Assembly: GCF_013761175.1 (NCBI RefSeq)
Contig: NZ_JACDUR010000001.1
Location: 248,001-312,000 of the forward strand
DNA length: 64,000 bases
Direction: 5' to 3'
Source: Nonomuraea soli
Lineage (GTDB): Bacteria > Actinomycetota > Actinomycetes > Streptosporangiales > Streptosporangiaceae
Position 1 is the stretch's first letter. The number at the start of each line of letters is the position of its first letter. Below the pieces are notes generated by a model that worked only from the letters and a program-made list of their open reading frames with translations, made no database searches and had not been told where the DNA came from. The translations under genes and the position numbers were made by a program. Shown here one piece after another: positions 36,415 to 44,264 of this stretch.

Positions 36415-36564
36415 TCAGCAGCAGCACCAGTAGGCCACCGGCGCGTTCTCGTCATCGCCGAGTGGGAGGTCGCCGGACTGTTCGAGCAGGTCCGCGACGA
36501 GGGTGTTCCAGTCGGACGTGCACTGGACGGACAGATCCAGCTTGTCGTAGACGGCGTTGTTCAT
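36415..36564 (-). CDS. RiPP precursor peptide ending AYWCCC
   Basis: 49 residues, beginning MNNAVYDKLDLSVQ and ending NAPVAYWCCC. An acidic leader with an amphipathic stretch (DWNTLVADLLEQSG, then DLPLGDDEN) precedes a short core. The only heterocyclisable residues near the end are three terminal Cys; an extra Cys lies at position 15 and Ser/Thr at 12, 16, 17, 21 and 30. GGGAGG in front of ATG 36564 is a strong ribosome site; the longer frame from 36711 lacks one. Prediction (inference): Cys-derived thiazol(in)es and/or C-terminal oxidative decarboxylation, then glycosylation and methylation. The leader cleavage site and a peptidase are not seen here. Confidence 0.88.
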   Translation of the reverse strand: MNNAVYDKLDLSVQCTSDWNTLVADLLEQSGDLPLGDDENAPVAYWCCC

Positions 36565-36590
36565 TTCGCCTCCCTGGATACCGGGCAAGG

Positions 36591-36611
36591 AATAGTAAAG
36601 TTTCCTTGCTA
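36591..36611 (-). promoter_or_regulatory. Operator-like element A, RiPP operon promoter
   Basis: 21-bp element with core AGTAAAGTTTCCT (one arm mismatch), 27 bp upstream of the precursor start. A TTGAAA -35-like box lies next to it on the minus strand. It is one of four related elements in the window (consensus ARNAAAGTTTCYT). It lies in the 112-bp gap between the GH3 gene and the precursor. Confidence 0.65.
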
Positions 36612-36676
36612 TTTCAATCATGGTCAGTATATGACGATGATCGGCCGGTATCCAGAGCGAATAAACGAATGGAACG

Positions 36677-38089
36677 TCACGCTGTGAGCAGTTCCACCGC
36701 GGCCTGCGCATTCGCGCGCGCCGCGCCGTACGTCGCGATGTAGGCGGCGCTGTCGGGCCGCCAGATGGGCAGGCCCATCTCGATGACGGTGGCGTCGGGA
36801 CGCGCCGACAGCAGCCGCGACACGAGCGCGCGGCTCTCCGCGTAGCGGTGCGCGTCCTTGACCACGACCACCAGCGAACGCTGCGCCGCGCGGCCGAGCA
36901 GAGCCTCGGCGTCCGCCTCCGCCGGCTTGATCCGCACGGTCTCGGCCTGCGGAAGCTTCAGCCCCCACGGGACGTCGCCCACCGCGATGGTCGGGGGCGT
37001 GTCCACCTCGATGACCAGCGGGTCGACGAGGGGGCGGGTGGCGCCGGACAGCCGCACGGCACGGCGTGCCGCGTCGAGGCCGACCAGGTTCTGCTCGCCC
37101 GCCGCGCCGGAGCCCGCGGTGAACCACGACCGCAGCGCGTCCACCCGCGCCACCGCCTCCTCCAGGCGCGCGGCCGGGACGGTCGCGGCGACGTGCTCGA
37201 TGACCTGCAGCACGTCCTCGTAGGAGGGCACGGGGCCCAGGCAGAGCAGGTCCGCGCCGGCGATCAGCGACTGCGCGGCGCCCCCGGCCAGGCCCACGCT
37301 CTTGGTGATGGCGTGCATGTCGAGGGCGTCGGAGACCACGACTCCGTCGTAGCCCAGCTCCTGCCGCAGCAGCGTGGTGAGCGCCTCGGCGGAGAGCGTG
37401 GCGGGCGTGGGCCCGGTCAGGACCGGGACCGCCACGTGCGCGGTCATGATCGACTTGGCGCCCGCCGCGATGGCCGCGCGGAAGGGCACGAGCTCCCGCT
37501 CGCGCAGCACGTCGAGGCCGACGTCGACCACGGGCACCGACAGGTGGGAGTCGACGCGGGTGGCGCCGTGCCCCGGGAAGTGCTTGACGCAGGCGGCCAC
37601 GTTGACCGACTGCAGCCCCTCCACGGCGGCGACCGTGTGCCTGGCCACCAGGTGCGGGTCGTTGCCGAAGGAGCGGGTTCCGATCACCGGATTGTCGTCG
37701 GCGGTGTTGACGTCGGCATCGGGAGCCATGTCCAGGTTGATGCCGCACGCCGCCAGCTCCGAGCCGATCGCCCGGTAGACCTTCCTGGTGAGCTCGACGT
37801 CGTCGACGGCGCCGAGCGCGGCGTTGCCCGGGTACGGGCTACCCACGTGGTAGGCGAGACGGGTGACGTCCCCACCTTCCTCGTCGAGGGAGATGACGGG
37901 GTCGCCGGCGGCCTTGAGCGTGCTGGTGAGCTCGCTGACCTGCGTCGCGTCGGCGACGTTGAACCCGAAGAGCGTCACGCCGCCGAGCCCCGCTCCCAGC
38001 TCCCGCAGCACCCACTCGGGTGCCGTGGTGCCCTGGAACGCGGCCAGTAGCGTGCCCGCCGCCAAGCGACGCAGCCCCCGATCAGTCAT
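36677..38089 (-). CDS. GH3 family beta-N-acetylhexosaminidase
   Basis: 470 residues, glycoside hydrolase family 3 of the NagZ type. The His/Asp dyad loop KHFPGHGATRVDSHLSVP is characteristic of GH3 N-acetylglucosaminidases, and GVVVSDALDMHAI carries the nucleophile Asp. NLDMAPDADVNTADDNPVIGTRSFGNDP is also family-typical, and an extra C-terminal domain (~350-470) follows. It has no signal peptide, so it is likely cytoplasmic, cutting imported chitobiose or muropeptide sugars to GlcNAc. ATG 38089 has a GGGA site. It is the fourth gene of the ABC operon, after a hairpin, and directly precedes the RiPP operon on the same strand. Confidence 0.92.
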   Translation of the reverse strand: MTDRGLRRLAAGTLLAAFQGTTAPEWVLRELGAGLGGVTLFGFNVADATQVSELTSTLKAAGDPVISLDEEGGDVTRLAYHVGSPYPGNAALGAVDDVELTRKVYRAIGSELAACGINLDMAPDADVNTADDNPVIGTRSFGNDPHLVARHTVAAVEGLQSVNVAACVKHFPGHGATRVDSHLSVPVVDVGLDVLRERELVPFRAAIAAGAKSIMTAHVAVPVLTGPTPATLSAEALTTLLRQELGYDGVVVSDALDMHAITKSVGLAGGAAQSLIAGADLLCLGPVPSYEDVLQVIEHVAATVPAARLEEAVARVDALRSWFTAGSGAAGEQNLVGLDAARRAVRLSGATRPLVDPLVIEVDTPPTIAVGDVPWGLKLPQAETVRIKPAEADAEALLGRAAQRSLVVVVKDAHRYAESRALVSRLLSARPDATVIEMGLPIWRPDSAAYIATYGAARANAQAAVELLTA

Positions 38090-38107
38090 GATTTTTCCCA
38101 TCATGAG

Positions 38108-38143
38108 GTACGGCTTGCGCCATGGATCCGGCGCAAGCCGTAC
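38108..38143 (-). other. Intercistronic hairpin between permease and GH3 genes
   Basis: Perfect 14-bp inverted repeat (38108-38121 and 38130-38143) with an 8-base loop, in the 68-bp gap between the second permease gene and the GH3 gene. No T-tract follows. It likely separates transporter from hydrolase expression levels. Confidence 0.65.
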
Positions 38144-38157
38144 AGGACGTGCGGAAT

Positions 38158-39009
38158 TTAGCCCTTCACCGCGCCGGCGACGAGGCCGGAGACCATGCGC
38201 CGCTGGACCAGGAGGAAGAACCCGATCACAGGGATGGTCATCAGCGTGGAGGTCGCCATGATGCCGCCCCAGTCGGTGCCCCGCTGGCCGAAGAAGTACT
38301 GCACGGCGACGGGCATGGTGTAGCTCGTGGAGTCCTTCATCAGCGTGAAGGCGTAGATGAACTCGTTCCACGTGGTGATGAAGGAGAAGATGCTGGTGGC
38401 CACCAGACCCGGCGCGACCAGCGGGAAGAGCACCTTCCAGAAGGTGGTGAAGCGAGAGGCGCCGTCGATCCAGGCGGCCTCCTCCAGTTCCTTGGGCACC
38501 GCGGCGACGAACGTGCGGAGCATCCAGATGCCGAACGGCAGCGTCATGCCGACGTTGACCACGATGAGGCCGAAGAGCTGGTCGTACAGGCCCAGCCGCT
38601 GCAGGTTGAGGAACAGCGGGATGAGCAGGGCCTCGGCCGGGACCATCTGCGCCACGAGGAGCAGGATGAGGAACGGCACCCGGCCCTTGAAGCGGAAGCG
38701 GGCCACCGCGGTGGCCGCCAGCAGCGAGAACACCGCGCCGATGACGACGGCCGACACCGCGACGATCACGCTGTTCTTGAGGTAGACCCAGATCGAGTTG
38801 CCGGCCACACCCTTGTCGAACACCCGCGAGACGTGGTCGAGCGTCGGTTCGGTGGGGAACGGGATGAAGTCGGTGGTGAAGATCTGGTTGTTGCTCTTGA
38901 AGGCGGTCGCCACCATCCAGTAGACGGGGAAGACCGCGAACAGGAACACCAGGATCCCCGCGGTGTTGAGCGCGACGTTGGTGATCCTGCGCCTGGTCAG
39001 CGGGTTCAT
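38158..39009 (-). CDS. Carbohydrate ABC transporter permease (MalG type)
   Basis: 283 residues, about six membrane segments. The EAA loop is ELEEAAWIDGASRFTTFWKVLFPLVAPGLVATSIFSFITTWNEF, and the end QRRMVSGLVAGAVKG is typical. With the partner permease, the binding protein and a shared ATPase (probably MsiK-like, encoded elsewhere) it forms a sugar importer. The ATG overlaps the preceding stop (ATGA). The GH3 gene and operon position suggest an amino-sugar such as GlcNAc or chitobiose; this is inference from context. No ATPase gene is present in the operon, as is common in actinomycetes. Confidence 0.94.
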   Translation of the reverse strand: MNPLTRRRITNVALNTAGILVFLFAVFPVYWMVATAFKSNNQIFTTDFIPFPTEPTLDHVSRVFDKGVAGNSIWVYLKNSVIVAVSAVVIGAVFSLLAATAVARFRFKGRVPFLILLLVAQMVPAEALLIPLFLNLQRLGLYDQLFGLIVVNVGMTLPFGIWMLRTFVAAVPKELEEAAWIDGASRFTTFWKVLFPLVAPGLVATSIFSFITTWNEFIYAFTLMKDSTSYTMPVAVQYFFGQRGTDWGGIMATSTLMTIPVIGFFLLVQRRMVSGLVAGAVKG

Positions 39010-40022
39010 CGGATGTCCTCCTGCTTGACGATCTGGCGCACGTACACGGCCGTGACGACCAGCAGGATCAAGGTCAGGAGCACCGCGATCGCCGCGCCGG
39101 AGCCCATCTTGGGCGGGCTGCGGAACGCCTCGGCGTAGGCGTACATCGACAGATTGAACGCCTCGCGGTTGGTGGTTCCGCCGGCGAGGATGAACAGCTG
39201 GTTGAAGACCTTGAAGTCCCAGATGATGGAGAGCACCGTCAGGACCGCGAAGACCGGCTTGAGCAGCGGCATCGTGATCTTCCAGAAGGTGCGGAAGGCC
39301 GAGGAGCCGTCGACCTTGGCGGCCTCGTACAGCTCACTGGGGATGCTCTTGAGCCCGGCCAGCACCGACACCGCGATGAAGGGGAACGACTGCCACACCA
39401 CGGCGATCGTGAGGATCACGTAGATCGGCAGCACGTCGTTCAGCCAGGGGTAGCCGGTCCAGGAGGTCTGACCGTCCGGCGGGGCGGCCAGCCAGTCCGG
39501 CAGCAGGTTCAGGAACCAGTTGATGATGCCGGCGTCGGCATCGGCCAGCCAGCGCCAGATGACGCCGACCGCGACCGGGGGAACCGCCCACGCGGCCATG
39601 CAGCCGACGATCACCAGCTTGGACATCTTCTTGCCCAGGCGGTTGATGAGCAGGCCCACCAGGGTGCCGACCACCAGGGTGAAGGTGACGGCGAAGACGG
39701 CGAACAGCACGGTGTTGCGCAGTGCCGACCAGAACAGGTCGTTGTCGAGGATGGTCTCGAAGTTGCCCAGGCCCACGGACTCGGGCGGGGTTCCGCGCCG
39801 GATTTCGCGCAGGCCCACCTTCTGGGTGGACATCACGATCATCTGGAACAGCGGGTACAGCAACAGGCCCGCGATTATCAGAAGGCCCGGCAACAGAAGC
39901 GCGTAGGGAATCACCCAGGACGGAAGGCTCTTCCTGGGAGTGCGGCCCGTCTGCTTGCGGCGCCGCCCCGCGGCGGAGTGGTTGCCTCCGCCGCGGGCGA
40001 TCGTTGACGTCTGGTTAGACAT
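39006..40022 (-). CDS. Carbohydrate ABC transporter permease (MalF type)
   Basis: 338 residues with an N-terminal hydrophilic Gly/Arg-rich ~35 residues and six membrane helices (WVIPYALLLPGLLIIAGLLLYPLF onward). The EAA loop is IPSELYEAAKVDGSSAFRTFWKITMPLLKPVFAVLTVLSIIWDFKVFNQLFILAGG. It is the first permease of the pair, forming the membrane channel. Start ATG 40022 lies two bases after the binding-protein stop, and the next permease overlaps its stop. Its neighbours (binding lipoprotein, permease, GH3, ROK) point to amino-sugar uptake. Confidence 0.94.
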   Translation of the reverse strand: MSNQTSTIARGGGNHSAAGRRRKQTGRTPRKSLPSWVIPYALLLPGLLIIAGLLLYPLFQMIVMSTQKVGLREIRRGTPPESVGLGNFETILDNDLFWSALRNTVLFAVFAVTFTLVVGTLVGLLINRLGKKMSKLVIVGCMAAWAVPPVAVGVIWRWLADADAGIINWFLNLLPDWLAAPPDGQTSWTGYPWLNDVLPIYVILTIAVVWQSFPFIAVSVLAGLKSIPSELYEAAKVDGSSAFRTFWKITMPLLKPVFAVLTVLSIIWDFKVFNQLFILAGGTTNREAFNLSMYAYAEAFRSPPKMGSGAAIAVLLTLILLVVTAVYVRQIVKQEDIR

Positions 40023-40024
40023 GA

Positions 40025-41374
40025 TTACTGGTTGAGGATCTCTTCGAGTTCCTTGTTGGCGTCGGCCAGGGCGGTGTCGACGTCCTTCTTGCCCTCGATG
40101 ACCGAGCGGGCCGCGTTCTGGAGCACGGCCTTGGTCTCGCTGGCCTCGTTCCAGTTGGCGTCGTTCGGGAAGCCGCGCGACTGGGAGAAGGCGTTGGCGA
40201 ACGGAGCCAGAGCCGGGTCGGACGCGACCTGCTGGAGGCCTTCGGCGTAGTAGGGCAGCAGTCCGCCGTCGATCGCGTAGCGGGTGCCGAACTCCTTGCC
40301 GGCCGCCATCGCTACGAAGGCCTTGGCGACGTCGGGCTCCTTGGAGTCCTTCCAGACGGCGATGTCGTTGCCGCCCTGGAAGGCCGGAGCCGCCTGGCCG
40401 TCCTTGCCGGGGATGGTGAAGAAGGCCATCTGGTCCTTCTTGACCTTGCCCTTGCTCTCGGTCTCGATGGTGCCGATGTCCCAAGGAGCGGTGATGTACA
40501 TACCGACCTTGTTGTTGGCGAAGCGGGCGCGGATGGCGTCCGTGGCCAGGTTCAGGCGGGACTTGGCGTTCACGCCGTGCTTGGCGACCAGGTCGGTGTA
40601 GAACTGGAAGCCTTCCTTGAAGGCCGGGTCGGTGAGCTTGCCGACCCACTTGCCGCCCTCCTGGACGGCGAAGTCGCCGCCGGCGGACCAGACGAACGGG
40701 GAGAGCGAGTAGTTGGCGTCGGTGCCGCCGACGAAGGCGAAGCCGTCGACGTCCTTGCCCTTGCCCTCCTGGATCTTCTTGGCCGCCGCGACCAGCTCGT
40801 CCCAGCTCTTCGGCTCAGCGATCTTGAGCTCGTCGAACCAGTCCTTGCGGTACAGGACGGCGCGGGTGCCGCCGCCCCACGGCAGGGCGTAGATGTCGCC
40901 GTCCACCGTCTCGTAGCCGTACTGAGCGGCGGGGATGCCCTTGAGGTCGGGGTTGCCCTCGACCACGTCGGTGATGGGGAGCAGCGCGTCCTGCGCCTGC
41001 CACTCCAGCACCTGGGTGTTGCCGATCTCGGTGACGTCCGGGCCCTCGCCGCCGGCGGCGGCGGTGGTCCAGCGGTCGTTGATGCCGGTCCACGGGATCC
41101 ACTGGACGTTGACCGTGGCGCCGGTCTCCTCCTCGAAACGCTTCTCGAGGTCGTCCGAGTACTTCTGGATCTTCGGGTCGGTCGGCTCGCCGAGGCGCCA
41201 GACGGTGATGGTCTTACCGGCGAACTGCTTGCCGGCCGGGGCGGCGCTGGAGGCGCCGGCGTCGGGCGCCTTCGTCTCCTGGGTGGTGGTGCCGCCGCCG
41301 GAACCACATGCGGCCAGGCCCAGCGCGAGGGCCGCCGTGGTCACCGAGGTGGCCGTGATTCTCGAGATCCTCAC
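40025..41374 (-). CDS. Extracellular sugar-binding lipoprotein
   Basis: 449 residues. A lipoprotein signal (RISRITATSVTTAALALGLAAC, lipobox LAAC) and a Gly/Thr-rich linker are followed by a family 1 binding-protein fold (TITVWRLGEPTDPKIQKYSDDLEKRFEEETGATVNVQWIPW; RAVLYRKDWFDELKIAEPKSWDELVAAAKKI). It captures the sugar for the two permeases downstream. GTG 41374 has GGGAG eight bases upstream. Operator element D is 108 bp upstream of the start and is shared with the divergent ROK gene, so the operon is probably repressed by that protein. Confidence 0.94.
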   Translation of the reverse strand: MRISRITATSVTTAALALGLAACGSGGGTTTQETKAPDAGASSAAPAGKQFAGKTITVWRLGEPTDPKIQKYSDDLEKRFEEETGATVNVQWIPWTGINDRWTTAAAGGEGPDVTEIGNTQVLEWQAQDALLPITDVVEGNPDLKGIPAAQYGYETVDGDIYALPWGGGTRAVLYRKDWFDELKIAEPKSWDELVAAAKKIQEGKGKDVDGFAFVGGTDANYSLSPFVWSAGGDFAVQEGGKWVGKLTDPAFKEGFQFYTDLVAKHGVNAKSRLNLATDAIRARFANNKVGMYITAPWDIGTIETESKGKVKKDQMAFFTIPGKDGQAAPAFQGGNDIAVWKDSKEPDVAKAFVAMAAGKEFGTRYAIDGGLLPYYAEGLQQVASDPALAPFANAFSQSRGFPNDANWNEASETKAVLQNAARSVIEGKKDVDTALADANKELEEILNQ

Positions 41375-41481
41375 TAGGGTTCTCCCTTCCCGGCTTCAAC
41401 GCGTCGGGGTTGCGTCTATGGGGGTGCCGGGCCGCGGGGTCCGCACCTGGCTGATCGTCAGTCTGGCTGACTGCTGCTAAA

Positions 41482-41502
41482 CTAACAAGAAACTTTCTTA
41501 AA
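41482..41502. promoter_or_regulatory. Operator-like element D between ABC operon and ROK gene
   Basis: 21-bp element; on the minus strand its core is AAGAAAGTTTCTT, a perfect dyad with 6-bp arms about one central base. It is 42 bp before the ROK start and 108 bp before the binding-protein start. A further half-site, AAGAAAC, follows at 41502-41508. The best candidate for the primary operator of the adjacent ROK regulator. Confidence 0.7.
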
Positions 41503-41543
41503 AGAAACAAGTCGTTAGCCGATCGTGACGAGAGGGGGGCCGA

Positions 41544-42707
41544 GTGGTGGCCCAGAGCCCCGGGACACCCCGGTTGCTGCGCAGGCTCAACGACCGCAGC
41601 GCCCTCGAACTCCTCTTGTCGGATGGTCCGCTGACCCGTGCCGAGTTGGGTGAACTCACCGGCCTCTCCAAGGTAACCGCAGGTCAGCTGCTTGCGCGAC
41701 TGGAGGAGCGAGGACTGGTCGAGGTCACGGGCGAGCGCGCCGGAGGCCGTGGCCCCAATGCCGCGCTCTACGGCGTCGTTCCCTCCAGTGCCTACGTCGC
41801 AGGCCTCGATATTCTGCCTGAATCGATCACCGTCGGTGTGGCGGACATCACAGGTAAAATCGTTGTCGAGGTCACAGTCGACCCGCTAGACGGTAAAGAT
41901 CCGGTCAAGGCCGTCCTGAACGCGGTTCAACGCGCCTGCAACTCCGCCAGGATCGCGCAATCGCAGCTGCGATCCTTCGTCATCGGCACCCGAGGCGTCG
42001 TCGACCCCCGCACCGGCGAGGTGCGCTTCTCGATGGACCTGCCCGGCTGGCACGTCGGCGTGCTGGCGAGCCTGCGCCGCACCCTCGGCGCCTCCGTCAT
42101 CATCGAGAACGACGTCAACCTCGTCGCCCTCGCGGAACACCGCTACGGCGCCGGCATCGGCCAGGACGACTTCGTCGTCATCTGGGCGGGCGTCGGCCAA
42201 GGCCTGGGCGTCATGCTCGGCGGCAGGCTGCACCGCGGCATCACCGGCGGCGCGGGCGAGATCGGCTGGCTACCGGTGCCGGGCGAACCCCTGCCGACCG
42301 ACGTCAGCCGTCCCACCTCCGGCTCCTTCCAGCGCCTCGTCGGCAACGAGGCGCTCGGCGGGCTGGCCGCCGCCCACGGCATCCCCGGCCGCACCGTCCC
42401 CGAGCAGATCCGCACGGCCGTCGCCCGCGAGGCCACCGCCTACCTCGACGACGTCGCCACCCGCCTGGCCGTCGGGGTCGCCGCCGTCGCGGTGGTGCTC
42501 GACCCCGGCCTGGTCGTGCTCAGCGGCGACGTCGGCAAGGCGGGCGGCCCCATCCTGGCCGCGATGGTCGAGCAGGCCGTCGCCCGCGTCTGCCCGAGCC
42601 GGCCCAGCGTCCAGGCGACCCGCGTGGCGGGCAATCCGGTGCTGCGCGGCGCGCTCGTCGCCGCCCTTGAGCAGGCCCGTGAGCAGGTCTTCTCCGACAC
42701 CGTGTGA
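41544..42707 (+). CDS. ROK family transcriptional repressor of sugar operon
   Basis: 387 residues, paralogue of the protein at 23617. The winged helix is RLLRRLNDRSALELLLSDGPLTRAELGELTGLSKVTAGQLLARLEERGLVEVT. The ROK domain has VAGLDILPESITVGVADITG, IENDVNLVALAEHRYGAG, and WAGVGQGLGVMLGGRLHRGITGGAGEIGWLPVPG. The CxCGxxGC zinc motif is missing, as in the paralogue. GTG 41544 has AGAGGGGGG upstream. Divergent from the amino-sugar-type ABC operon with element D between, it is the likely local regulator and, given elements A-C, possibly the regulator of both biosynthetic loci. Confidence 0.9.
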   Translation: MVAQSPGTPRLLRRLNDRSALELLLSDGPLTRAELGELTGLSKVTAGQLLARLEERGLVEVTGERAGGRGPNAALYGVVPSSAYVAGLDILPESITVGVADITGKIVVEVTVDPLDGKDPVKAVLNAVQRACNSARIAQSQLRSFVIGTRGVVDPRTGEVRFSMDLPGWHVGVLASLRRTLGASVIIENDVNLVALAEHRYGAGIGQDDFVVIWAGVGQGLGVMLGGRLHRGITGGAGEIGWLPVPGEPLPTDVSRPTSGSFQRLVGNEALGGLAAAHGIPGRTVPEQIRTAVAREATAYLDDVATRLAVGVAAVAVVLDPGLVVLSGDVGKAGGPILAAMVEQAVARVCPSRPSVQATRVAGNPVLRGALVAALEQAREQVFSDTV

Positions 42708-42719
42708 GAATGAGGTCCC

Positions 42720-43367
42720 ATGCGGGACGACATCGTGCTGATCTCCGACCCTCGCGTGGCGGCCATCCCGGTCTCGGAATCCGGAGAGCCCCTGGCCGAC
42801 GCTCGCGGCCGGTTGCGGGTCGATTCCCGGCTGGCCGACCCGGCCGGCGCCTACGCCCACCTGCGCAGCGGCCTCCTGGCCCGGCTGGAGCGCGCCGAGC
42901 GCCGCCTGCCGTCCGGCTTCCACCTGCTGATCATCGAGGGCTACCGGCCCATCGCCACCCAGCAGGAGATCTTCGACTCCTACTCCGCGACGCTGCGCGC
43001 GACCTACCCCGGCCGCCCGCCCGCCGAGATCGCCACCATGGCCAGCCGCTACGTCTCCCCGGTCGCGGTGGCGCCGCACACCGCGGGCGCCGCCGTCGAC
43101 CTGACCCTGTGCTCGCCCGACGGGGCGGAGTACGACATGGGCACGCCCGTCAACGCCACCCCGGAGGAGAGCGACGGCGCCTGCTACACCGACGCGCTCT
43201 CGATCTCGGGTGAGGCCAGGCAGCACCGCAAGATCCTCGCCTCGGCGCTCGAATCCGCCGGCCTGGTCAACTACCCCACGGAGTGGTGGCACTGGTCCTA
43301 CGGCGACCGCTACTGGGCGCTGTCGACCGGCGCCGCCCACGCGCTCCACGGCCCGGTGCCCTTCTAG
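42720..43367 (+). CDS. VanX-type D-Ala-D-Ala dipeptidase (M15)
   Basis: 215 residues. Zinc D-Ala-D-Ala dipeptidase: EGYRP, zinc ligands His120 and Asp127 (PHTAGAAVDLTL) and His191, with catalytic Glu188 (YPTEWWHW). No signal peptide, so cytoplasmic. VanX removes D-Ala-D-Ala in glycopeptide resistance, and homologues recycle wall dipeptides; no vanH/vanA neighbour is here, so recycling is likelier. It starts 12 bases after the ROK gene and is probably co-transcribed with it. The stop overlaps the convergent CU044_5270 gene by four bases. Confidence 0.92.
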   Translation: MRDDIVLISDPRVAAIPVSESGEPLADARGRLRVDSRLADPAGAYAHLRSGLLARLERAERRLPSGFHLLIIEGYRPIATQQEIFDSYSATLRATYPGRPPAEIATMASRYVSPVAVAPHTAGAAVDLTLCSPDGAEYDMGTPVNATPEESDGACYTDALSISGEARQHRKILASALESAGLVNYPTEWWHWSYGDRYWALSTGAAHALHGPVPF

Positions 43368-44257
43368 CGCTCGCCCGCCCGGTCCACGAACCTCCCCAGC
43401 AGCAGGCTGTCCCAGTTCAGGAGCCGGTCGCCGGCTCGACTGCGATAGCCCAGGTACGCATAGGAGCCGGGATCGACGAAGATCTCCTCGCCGCCGAGCC
43501 GGAGCGTCACGCCCTTGCGCTTGGCGAGATCGGCCGAGCGGCCGGAGTAGCGCACGCCGGGGATCTTCGCCATGGCGCCGTAGATCGCCGCCCGAAGGCC
43601 TTCTGGCAGCACCGACTCGCGCATCCCCATCGCCAGGTGCTGGAAGGTGAACAGGTCGCGCTCCTCGGGAGTGATCTTCCGCTTCAGCCTGGCCTCCCGT
43701 TCGTCGATGGCGGTGTAGGAGCGCTCCAGCAGGGCCGCCGGATCGGTGGGCAGCGACAGCAGGAAGCCATAGGTCACCTCGAACTCCGAGCCCTTGATGG
43801 TGCGCAGCTCGCCGTTCTCGATCACGGCGAAGGCGGAGTCGTCCACCCGCCTCCACAGCTCTTGAGTGGCGGTCCGGCCGTCCTGGAGGCGGACCATGAG
43901 CTTGGTGTAGGCCCACGGCCCCGTGGGCTCGGCGGGAGCGCCGGCGGCCTTGGCGGCGGCGCCGAGTGCCAGCCGTTCGGCGCTGGAGACAGGCCGCAGG
44001 GTCGGTGTCGTGGTGACCGCAGGGGTGGCGGCCCCGGGCCTGCGCGGGAGGCCGGGGTCCGGCCTGGCCACGAGGATCGCCGCCGCGGCCGTGGCCAGCG
44101 CCGCCGCTGCCATGATCAGGAGGAAGGGCCGCCTCGGCCTCGCGGCGTGAGACCTCGAGATCCGGCCGGTCAGCCGGACGCGCGCCGCCCGCGTGGCCTC
44201 GGGGGAAGGGCCCGGCTGGGCGTCGTGCCGGTGGCGCAGCAGCTGAATCTCGTCCAT
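43364..44257 (-). CDS. CU044_5270 family protein
   Basis: 297 residues. One N-terminal membrane helix around residues 46-65 (FLLIMAAAALATAAAAILVA) follows a cytoplasmic ~45-residue Arg-rich tail. The rest is an extracytoplasmic domain (RTATQELWRRVDDSAFAVIENGELRTI; IPGVRYSGRSADLAKRKGVTLRL). This actinobacterial family usually sits next to an ECF-type sigma factor, as here, and may act as an anti-sigma-like or linked envelope protein; no function is proven. It begins seven bases after the sigma gene with an AGGTAGG site, so the pair is one transcript. Confidence 0.85.
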   Translation of the reverse strand: MDEIQLLRHRHDAQPGPSPEATRAARVRLTGRISRSHAARPRRPFLLIMAAAALATAAAAILVARPDPGLPRRPGAATPAVTTTPTLRPVSSAERLALGAAAKAAGAPAEPTGPWAYTKLMVRLQDGRTATQELWRRVDDSAFAVIENGELRTIKGSEFEVTYGFLLSLPTDPAALLERSYTAIDEREARLKRKITPEERDLFTFQHLAMGMRESVLPEGLRAAIYGAMAKIPGVRYSGRSADLAKRKGVTLRLGGEEIFVDPGSYAYLGYRSRAGDRLLNWDSLLLGRFVDRAGER

Positions 44258-44264
44258 GAGGGGC

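Noticed and set aside
35157..36455. YcaO start at 36455
   Set aside because: It would overlap the precursor gene and read through the hairpin; the extra residues are not YcaO-like.
36415..36711. 98-residue version of the RiPP precursor starting upstream
   Set aside because: It would run through element A and the promoter region and has no good ribosome site, whereas ATG 36564 has GGGAGG.
42720..43367. Part of a glycopeptide-resistance (van) cluster
   Set aside because: No vanH, vanA or vanRS genes are nearby; the dipeptidase alone does not define one.
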